Assembly: GCF_905171765.1 (NCBI RefSeq)
Contig: NC_053392.1
Span: 444,754,837 to 444,818,836, forward strand
Reading direction: 5' to 3'
Source of the DNA: Bufo bufo
Lineage: Eukaryota > Chordata > Amphibia > Anura > Bufonidae
Length of the DNA stretch: 64,000 nucleotides
A program made the position numbers and the translations under genes. Shown here piece by piece: positions 55,245 to 64,000 of this stretch; position 1 is the first letter of the stretch; every line of letters begins with the position of its first letter. The notes below the pieces were generated by a model, which had not been told where the DNA came from, searched no databases, and was given only the letters and a program-made list of their open reading frames with translations.

Positions 55245-55970
55245 GAATTACTTGAACCTCCGATCGCCTCCCCTGATCGGCAAAGTGACTCTTTTAATTC
55301 CCTGAACAGTAAACGCAGATGTTGCAAAATGAAGTGTCGCCACTGAAACATTCTGTGACTGATAATGTGGTATATCTGAAAGGTGTTTCCTGATCCTGAC
55401 TTTCAACTGATTAGTAGTACAGCCCACGTATTGTAATGAACAGTCTCTGCAGGTAATGACATAAACAACATATTCCGTATTACAGTTAATATACTGTTGC
55501 ACTGTAAATCCATTGCCATTCGCTGCAGAGACAACATTGTTGCATACTATCATATATTTGCAGCATATACATTTAGTGCTGCGACACCTATAACTACCCT
55601 TGGTAGATAGACTGGGGCTAAGTTTCTGTCCTACAGTTGGTGCTTTTTCCCCCTACAAATCTAACTCCTGCTGTGACTATATCTGACCATTCCTTATCAT
55701 AATTCAAAATAGGTTAATGTTTGCGAATTATATTATATATTTGTGTATACTCCTCACTGTAATTTGTAATGAAAGTGACAGGTGATTTAGAGTGATTGTC
55801 CTTGCGCTTGTGTGGGGCTTTCCTGCGATTTTTATCTCCTACAGGAGTGTATGGGAATAGTAAGCTTTCCCTGTCGTGTGGTGCCGCCCATTCTTTGTCT
55901 CTGTTCACACTATGTGAAGTGTATTGCCTAGTCTGTAATCTTGCTGCAATGGTGGTTGCTTCAGATTCAA
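55245..55970 (-). pseudogene. PLE 2 linker and GIY-YIG endonuclease fragment
   Basis: Minus-strand codons: FITNYSEEYTQIYNIIRKH and NYDKEWSDIVTAGVRF (PLE connector), then after frame changes YVVYVITCRDCSLQYVGCTT (GIY-YIG core), LKVRIRKHLSDI, and the family-typical LLSRETFWIFSLGTRVPN. The RT is not present. Several stops. Confidence 0.85.
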
Positions 55971-56599
55971 ATACAGTGAATATAAAAAGTCTACACACCC
56001 CTGTTAAAATGTCAGGTTTCTGTGCTGTAAAAAAATGAGACAAAAATATATCATTTCCGAACTTTTTCCACCTTTAACCACTTAAGGACCACAGGTTTAT
56101 ACCCCCCTAAAGACCAGGCCCTTTTTTACAAATCGGCACTACACTACTTTCACCGTTTATTGCTCGGTCATGCAACTTACCACCCAAATGAATTTTACCT
56201 CCTTTTCTTCTCACTAATAGAGCTTTCAATTGGTGGTATTTCATTGCTGCTGACATTTTTACTTTTTTTGTTATTAATCAAAATTTAACGATTTTTTTGC
56301 AAAAAAATGACATTTTTCACTTTCAGTTGTAAAATTTTGCAAAAAAAACGAGATCCATATAGAAATTTTGCTCTAAATTTATAGTTCTACATGTCTTTGA
56401 TAAAAAAAAAATGTTTGGGTAAAAAAAAAATGGTTTGGGTAAAAGTTATAGCGTTTACAAACTATGGTACAAAAATGTGAATTTCCGCTTTTTGAAGCAG
56501 CTCTGACTTTCTGAGCACCTGTCATGTTTCCTGAGGTTCTACAATGGCCAGACAGTACAAACACCCCACAAATGACCCCATTTCTGAAAGTACACACCC

Positions 56600-58260
56600 T
56601 AAGGTATTCGCTGATGGGCATAGTGAGTTCATAGAACTTTTTATTTTTTGTCACAAGTTAGCGGAAAATGATGATTTTTTTTTATTTTTTTTTTTTTCCT
56701 ACAAAGTCTCATATTCCACTAACTTGTGACAAAAAATAAAAACTTCTATGAACTCACTATGCCCATCACGAAATACCTTGGGGTCTCTTCTTTCCAAAAT
56801 GGGGTCACTTGTGGGGTAGTTATACTGCCCTGGCATTCTAGGGGCCCAAATGTGTGGTAAGGAGTTTGAAATCAAATTCTGTAAAAAATGACCAGTGAAA
56901 TCCGAAAGGTGCTCTTTGGAATATGGGCCCCTTTGCCCACCTAGGCTGCAAAAAAGTGTCACACATCTGGTATCTACGTACTCAGGAGAAGTTGAGGAAT
57001 GTGTTTTGGGGTGTCATTTTACATATACCCATGCTGGGTGAGATAAATATCTTGGTCAAATGCTAACTTTGTATAAAAAAATGGGAAAAGTTGTCTTTTG
57101 CCAAGATATTTCTCTCACCCAGCATGGGTATATGTAAAATGACACCCCAAAACACATTCCCCACCTTCTCCTGAGTACGGCAATACCAGATGTGTGACAC
57201 TTTTTTGCAGCCTAGGTGGGCAAAGGGGCCCATATTCCAAAGAGCACCTTTCGGATTTCACAGGTCATTTTTTACAGAATTTGATTTCAAACTCCTTACC
57301 ACACATTTGGGCCCCTAGAATGCCAGGGCAGTATAACTACCCCACAAGTGACCCCATTTTGGAAAGAAGAGACCCCAAGGTATTCGCTGATGGGCATAGT
57401 GAGTTCATGGAAGTTTTTATTTTTTGTCACAAGTTAGTGGAATATGAGACTTTGTATGAAAAAAAATAAATAAAAAAAATCTGCATTTTCCACTAACTTG
57501 TGACAAAAAATAAAAAATTCTAGGAACTTGCCATGCCCCTCACGGAATACCTTGGGGTGTCTTCTTTCCAAAATGGGGTCACTTGTGGGGTAGTTATACT
57601 GCCCTGGCATTTTCCAGGGGCCCTAATGTGTGGTAAGTAGGTAAATGACCTGTGAAATCCTAAAGGTGCTCTTTGGAATATGGGCCCCTTTGCCCACCTA
57701 GGCTGCAAAAAAGTGTCACACATGTGGTATCGCCGTATTCAGGAGAAGTTGGGGAATGTGTTTTGGGGTGTCATTTTACATATACCCTTGCTGGGTGAGA
57801 GAAATATCTTGGCAAAAGACAACTTTTCCCATTTTTTTATACAAAGTTGGCATTTGACCAAGATATTTCTCTCACCCAGCATGGGTATATGTAAAATGAC
57901 ACCCCAAAACACATTCCCCAACTTCTCCTGAGTACGGCGATACCAGATGTGTGACACTTTATTGCAGCCTAGATGCGCAAAGGTGCCCAAATTCCTTTTA
58001 GGAGGGCATTTTTAGACATTTGGATACCAGACTTCTTCTCACGCTTTGGGGCCCCTAGAATGCCAGGGCAGTATAAATACCCCACATGTGACCCCATTTT
58101 GGAAAGAAGACACCCCAAGGTATTCAATGAGGGGCATGGCGAGTTCATAGAAATTTTTTTTTTTTGGCACAAGTTAGCGGAAATTGATATTTTTAATTTT
58201 TTTCTCACAAAGTCTCCCGTTCCGCTAACTTGGGACAAAAATTTCAATCTTTCATGGACT
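56600..58260. repeat. Palindrome ladder with five dyad centres
   Basis: Dyad centres near 56683, 57078, 57465, 57835 and 58187. Arms alternate between a GTCACAAGTTAG...GAACTCACTATGCCC type and a GGTGTCATTTTACATATACC type, so the array is a string of alternating head-to-head and tail-to-tail half-units of about 190 bp. The same order appears reversed at 14062, 14418 and 14810. Confidence 0.88.
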
Positions 58261-58539
58261 CAATATGCCCCTCACGGAATACCTGGGGGTGTCTTCTTTC
58301 CGAAATGGGGTCACATGTGGGGTATTTATACTGCCCTGGCATTCTAGGGGCCCTAAAGCGTGAGAAGAAGTCTGGAATATAAATGTCTAAAAAATTTTAC
58401 GCATTTGGTTTCCGTGAGGGGTATGGTGAGTTCATGTGAGATTTTATTTTTTGACACAAGTTAGTGGAATATGAGACTTTGTAAGAAAAAAAATATAATA
58501 ATTCCGCTAACTTGGGCCAAAAAAATATCTGAATGGAGC

Positions 58540-59400
58540 CTTACAGAGGGGTGATCAATGACAGGGGGGTGATCAATGACAGGGGGGTGATCAATGACAG
58601 GGGGGGTGATCAATGACAGGGGGGTGATCAGGGAGTCTATATGGGGTGATAACCACAGTCATTGATCACGCCCGTGTAAGGCTTCATTCAGACGTCCGTA
58701 TGCGTTTTGCGGATCCGATCCATCTATCAGTGCATCCGTAAAAATCATGCGGACATCTGAATGGAGCTTTACAGGGGGGTAATCAATGACAGGGGGGTGA
58801 TCAGGGAGTCTATATGGGGTGATCACCACAGTCATTGATCATGCCCCTGTAAGGCTTCATTCAGACGTCCGGATGCGTTTTGCGGATCCGATCCATCTAT
58901 CAGTGGATCCGTAAAAATCATGCGGACGTCTGAATGGAGCTTTACAGGGGGGTAATCAATGACAGGGGGGTAATCAATGACAGGGGGGTGATCAGGGAGT
59001 CTATATGGGGTGATCACCACAGTCATTGATCATGCCCCTGTAAGGCTTCATTCAGACGTCCGGATGCGTTTTGCGGATCCGATCCATCTATCAGTGGATC
59101 CGTAAAAATCATGTGGACGTCTGAATGGAGCTTTACAGGGGGGTAATCAATGACAGGGGGGTAATCAATGACAGGGGGGTGATCAGGGAGTCTATATGGG
59201 GTGATCACCACAGTCATTGATCACGCCCCTGTAAGGCTTCATTCAGACGTCCGGATGCGTTTTGCGGATCCGATCCATCTATCAGTGGATCCGTAAAAAT
59301 CATGCGGACGTCTGAATGGAGCTTTACAGGGGGGTGATCAATGACAGGGGGGTAATCAATGACAGGGGGTGATCAGGGAGTCTATATGGGGTGATCAGGG
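58540..59400. repeat. 191-bp tandem array (4 units) with internal 17-19-bp repeats
   Basis: Unit landmarks: ATTCAGACGTCCG(G/T)ATGCG, GATCCGATCCATCTATCAG and AATCATGCGGACGTCTGAAT. Each unit contains 1-5 copies of (A/T)CAATGACAGGGGGGT; copy number of that subunit differs among units, which accounts for length variation. Confidence 0.92.
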
Positions 59401-59464
59401 GCTAATAAGGGGTTAATAAGTGACGGGGGGGGGGTGTAGTGTAGTGTAGTGGTGCTTGGTGCTA

Positions 59465-59795
59465 CTTTACTGAGCTACCTGTGTCCTCTGGTGGTCGATC
59501 CAAACAAAGGGGACCACCAGAGGACCAGGTAGCAGGTATATTAGACGCTGTTATCAAAACAGCGTCTAATATACCTGTTAGGGGTTAAAAAAAACACATC
59601 TCCAGCCTGCCAGCGAACGATCGCCGCTGGCAGGCTGGAGATCAACTCTCTTACCTTCCGTTCCTGTGAGCGCGCGCGCCTGTGTGCGCGCGTTCACAGG
59701 AAATCTCGGCTCACGCGAGATGACGCCTATTGGCGTTAGCGTAGCCTGGGGGAGCCGCCGCAATGACGCCTTTCGGCGTTACAGTTGCGGGAGGT
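59465..59795. repeat. Hairpin cascade at the right end of the piggyBac relative
   Basis: Successive hairpins: ACCTG(T)GTCCTCTGGTGGTC / GACCACCAGAGGACCAGGT; TATTAGACGCTGTT / AACAGCGTCTAATA; CCAGCCTGCCAGCG / CGCTGGCAGGCTGG; TTCCTGTGAGCGCGCG / CGCGCGTTCACAGGAA; TCTCG...CGAGA; GACGCC...GGCGTT twice. They occupy the last 330 bp before the TIR. Confidence 0.88.
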
Positions 59796-60068
59796 GGTTA
59801 ATGTGACCTATAAACTGTACCACTCAATTGAAAAACAAACAGAAATCTTTTAGGTGGAGTGAAGAAAACAAAAAAAAAACTAAAATAATGTGGTTGCATA
59901 AGTGTGCACACCCTCTTATTACTGGGGATGTAGCTGTGTTCAGAATTAAGCAATCACATTCAAAATCATGCTAAATAGGAGTCAGCATACACCTGCCATC
60001 ATTTAAAGTTCAGCTGCTCTAGTTGGTCTTTCCTGAAATTTTCTTAGTCGCATCCCACAGCAAAAGCC

Positions 60069-61010
<942 letters not shown>

Positions 61011-61289
61011 ATCAAAAGGTGCAAAGTATGCACACTTATGCAACCATATTATTTAATTTTTATATTTTTTCTTCCCTCCACGTAAAAAATTTCAGTTTGT
61101 TTTTCAAAATTGTGTTGTACAGTTTATAGGTCACATTAAAGGTGGAAAAAGTTCTGAAATGATTTATCTCTGTCTCATTTTTTTACAGCACAGAAACCTG
61201 ACATTTTAACAGGGGTGTGTAGACTTTTTATATCCACTGTAGATCGGGCGTAGAACAATTGTGCTTAGCTCTCAACAATTCTCCCTTTG

Positions 61290-61805
61290 GAATATTTTTG
61301 ACACTTCATTTTGCAACTATACATGGAGGGGATTCATCTGCATTTACCTTTCAGGGAATTGAAAGAGTCACTTTGCCGACCAGGGGAGGCGATCAGAGGC
61401 TCAAGTTATTGAGCAGAGAAACTTTTTGGATTTTCAGTCTGGGAACCCGTGTACCAAATTGACTTTCTAAAAAGTATGATTTGGTTTTGCAATATAGGTA
61501 ATTTTTTTGATTGTTCATTTTTATTATGTTATGCTGTCTCTACTCTTTCCCCTCCCCCACCCTACCACCAGACTTTCTGTGTGAATGGGTTGGGCCAGGA
61601 CAAGGAGCTAATCAGTGTTCCTATTTTCTATTTAAAGCTGGTTTTATTTCACTTTTGTATGTCATGATGAAGGGCAGTAATTAAGGAGCCCGAAACGCGT
61701 CACTATGAATTGCTTATATTTTTTTCTTCCTTGATGATGTCTGGTTCTTAATCCAAAGCTAAAAAATATTACCTTTTATGAGGAGCCGGAATCTACTTTT
61801 CTTTT
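61290..61805 (+). repeat. Right, inverted copy of the PLE 2 3' end
   Basis: Plus-strand copy of 54845 to about 55340: the GIY-YIG C-terminus (FQGIERVTLPTRGGDQRLK, LLSRETFWIFSLGTRVPN), 3' UTR, the hammerhead-like core at 61660-61705 (GATGAAGGGC ... GCCCGAAACGCGTC) and TTGATGATGTCTGGTTC. It is followed by a 94-bp tail (61806-61899) absent from the left copy. Confidence 0.88.
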
Positions 61806-62130
61806 GGAGTTTCTACGTGGCTGTGTCCAGGTCAAGCTATTCCGTGTCTCCTCGTGTTTGCACAGGTGAGCGCTGCAGTTTTTTCAATTTACTGTGTGGA
61901 TAGTAATCTTAGTGTATGTAAACTTTTGACATTGCAGAAAGTAAGAAAAATGCCTTAAAACATTCTCTCTCTTTCATTATTCTGGCATTTGGCAAATAAT
62001 AATAATTATGGTAATGCTAATTGACCAAAAACAGTAAAGGTTTATTCTGATTTCATGTGAGATATTTAGAAAAACATGAATATGTGTCTTTTTATATAGT
62101 GTATGTAAACATCTGTTTTTTTCAACTGTA

Positions 62131-62559
62131 CATCTCTCTGAGTACAGATAAAGTAGTCAATGGGTGGGAGGCCCTAGAATTTAGAATATGCACATTGTGA
62201 CCGGAAGTCTAAAGCCGGGCTGCAGCAGTGTGGTCCAAATTCTCAATCCCCCCCGCCAACCCTACCATGAAAGAAATATTTGTATGGACATTATATATTG
62301 CCATTAAATATACAGGAGAATACAGCACCACATACCTCGTACATCTAATGACGTCTCCTCTGATGTACACTCTTTTCGTAACGCCTCCATTCAGAGGTAA
62401 GACCACCACGATACCTTCTTTCAGCCGGGTCTTGTCTCTGCAGAGTTTATCACAGATTTTTTTTTTTTATATCTTCACTTTCATTCCTTTCGCTCCTGGT
62501 ACCTCAACACTGTCATCCTGCTGCTACCTCCAATACTGTGCTAGTGCCATACAGATAAC
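62131..62559. other. Gene-free spacer
   Basis: No element ends or supported ORFs. Contains a T run at 62457. Confidence 0.35.
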
Positions 62560-63470
62560 CCCCCATAATAATGTGCACTAAATTGTCCTCAATGGTAATT
62601 GTGTTACCTGCAGTACCCCCAATAGCAAGCCCATTAGTAGTAATGCCCTTCTTCTTGTGCTCAATAGTAATGCCCCCACAGCACCCCGAATATTAATAAA
62701 GCACCCATAGGGTGTAGTGTAGTAGAAATAAGGCCTTCTATATTGCCCTTAGCAGTAACAAGGCTCCTCTATAAGGTACCTCTATACAGCCCACAGTAGT
62801 AATAAAGTCCCCTATAGTGTCTGCAGTAGTTATAATGCCTCCTATAATGGTCCAAGTATTTATAAAGACCCATGTAGTAGCTCCAGTATTTATAAAGACC
62901 CGCTGTAGTGCCCCATGTAGTTATAATGACCCTCTATAGTGTACGCTGTATTATAATGCCCCCTGTAGTGCCACTAGATAAAAGACACACCCATAGTTCC
63001 CATATGTATAATGCCCTCTGTATGGATAGTATATATAATGCACACTTTGTATTGTTAGTATATATAATGGCACCCCTCTATATTATTAGTGTGTATATAT
63101 AATGGCTCCCTATGTATCATTAGAATATTTACTGGCCTCCTCTGTATAAATAGTATATATAATATCCACTTTGTAATAGTATATATAATAGCCCCCTCTA
63201 TATTATTCGTATATATAATGACCCCCTCTATGTTATTAGAATATATACTGGCCCCCTCTGTATTATTAGTATATATAATGCCTCCTCTGTTTTATTAGAA
63301 TATATAATGGCCCCCTCTGTATTATTCATATATATAATGGTCCCCTCTATATTATTAGAATATATGATGGCCCCCTCTGTATTATTAGAATATATGATGG
63401 CCCCCTCTGTATTATTAGAATATATGATGGCCTCCTGTATTATTAGTATATATAATGGCCCCTGTTCCGC
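62560..63470. repeat. Degenerate 30-bp minisatellite
   Basis: Core TATATGATGGCCCCCTCTGT plus ATTATTAGAA repeats with an exact 30-bp period at 63340-63450 and decays leftward to about 62560 (AATGCCCC, TAGTAATAA remnants). Confidence 0.88.
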
Positions 63471-63899
63471 CCAGCAGGGTTTGAATTTAATTCTATTTCA
63501 CGTCAGCTAGGGTTTACTATTGCTGTAGTTAGTAGTTTGGTAATAGCACGATCTAGCAGTCTTAAAAATGTACTACACCTCGTTTTTCTGTTAATAAAGA
63601 TTAATGTATTGTGGAAGGTGCATTGTGAGACTGTAATGCATCCTGGGAAAGAGAAGCCCAGTCTCCAGACTTCATGTTACAGGACATCGCAGTGCTGTCT
63701 CCTGCATATCTCCTTTTCAACACCCCACCATCCTTGTGCCAACATATCTTGTAAGACATCTACCTCTGTCTCAGGGATATTGTGTTATGCAGTGCTGTTT
63801 AGCTAGGTATAAGTGTTAGGGAAAAAGGTTGTAACTGCTAGATGCTAGACATTAGTGTTGAGCGTGTCGCAAATTTTTATCGCGAAGATCTAGAATATA
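63471..63899. other. Spacer with a hAT-like end
   Basis: No gene. TAGTGTTGAGCGTGTCGC at about 63853 resembles the hAT/MITE terminus seen at 29419 and 3503; its other end is not found before the window ends. Confidence 0.4.
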
Positions 63900-64000
63900 C
63901 AGTCAGGTCCATAAATATTGGGACATGGACACAATTCTAACATTTTTGGCTCTATACACCACAACAATGGATTTGAAATGAAACGGACAAGATGTGCTTT
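63900..64000 (+). mobile_element. Left end of a Tc1-type transposon, cut by the window edge
   Basis: TA at 63898-63899, then CAGTCAGGTCCATAAATATT; matches the first 100 bases of the element at 24450-26088 almost exactly. Confidence 0.93.

Larger units (their letters stand above)
56078..59797. mobile_element. Non-autonomous piggyBac relative, 3.7 kb, no transposase
   Basis: TTAA at 56074-56077 and 59798-59801, located in the Tc1 inverted repeat (CCACCTTTAA/TTAATGTGACC). Ends CCACTTAAGGACC and GGGAGGTGG are inverted. Left 2.3 kb is the reverse-complement homologue of the piggyBac right arm at 13.9-15.26 kb. Then a 191-bp array and a hairpin cascade. It probably depended on the transposase of that piggyBac family. 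Confidence 0.9.

Noticed and set aside
63089..63510. Open frames with repeating VLLEYMMAPS
   Set aside because: Translation of the 30-bp minisatellite.

Overview
The window reads as transposon-rich intergenic DNA from a large vertebrate genome. Codon-level matches to CR1 LINEs, ZBED-type hAT, piggyBac, Tc1/mariner, Ngaro/DIRS, Penelope-like elements (PLEs) and a Gypsy-type LTR element, plus TTAA-flanked MITEs, fit an anuran amphibian best. That taxonomic call is inference. I found no resident host gene, rRNA, tRNA or CRISPR array. Nearly all protein-coding signal belongs to mobile elements, most of it broken.

The layout is a set of nested insertions that can be unpicked from target-site duplications (TSDs). 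LEFT (1-22.8 kb): a decayed TTAA-flanked element ('family C') holds a piggyBac element whose left end lies off-window and whose right end is at 15,263. The piggyBac transposase is interrupted by a 5'-truncated CR1 LINE (about 1,815-13,006), which is itself interrupted by a complete 7.5-kb hAT transposon (3,503-11,009) with a perfect 8-bp TSD and an uninterrupted 1,163-codon transposase. Family C also holds a TTAA MITE (15,328-21,943) that took in a Tc1-like element and a minus-strand LTR retrotransposon (16,792-21,828).

MIDDLE (22.8-51.5 kb): small MITEs, a long-inverted-repeat element with a Tc1 inside, then a second, broken hAT copy (30,126-50,572). This copy was split by (a) a second family-C element (32,111-40,760) that carries a PLE with 478-bp inverted arms, (b) a 370-bp TTAA MITE, and (c) a Tc1 (42,570-49,863) that carries a Ngaro-like tyrosine-recombinase retrotransposon. 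RIGHT (51.5-64 kb): a Tc1 (53,165-62,128) contains a TTAA MITE and a second PLE, which contains another Tc1, which contains a non-autonomous piggyBac relative (56,078-59,797). A 30-bp minisatellite and the first 101 bases of another Tc1 close the window.

The most interesting signal is inside the LTR retrotransposon. Where reverse transcriptase would be expected between a protease-like segment and an RNase H remnant, the open frame instead carries intronless fragments resembling two host proteins: the coiled-coil tail of non-muscle myosin II heavy chain (18,372-18,509) and the N-terminal TPR/acidic region of the histone chaperone NASP (about 17,755-18,332). This looks like host-mRNA capture by an LTR element. 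Other notable signals are a hammerhead-like fold whose predicted cleavage site lies 1 nt from the boundary of the PLE inverted arm, 'palindrome ladders' shared by the two piggyBac relatives, and hairpin cascades at the right ends of two unrelated TTAA elements.
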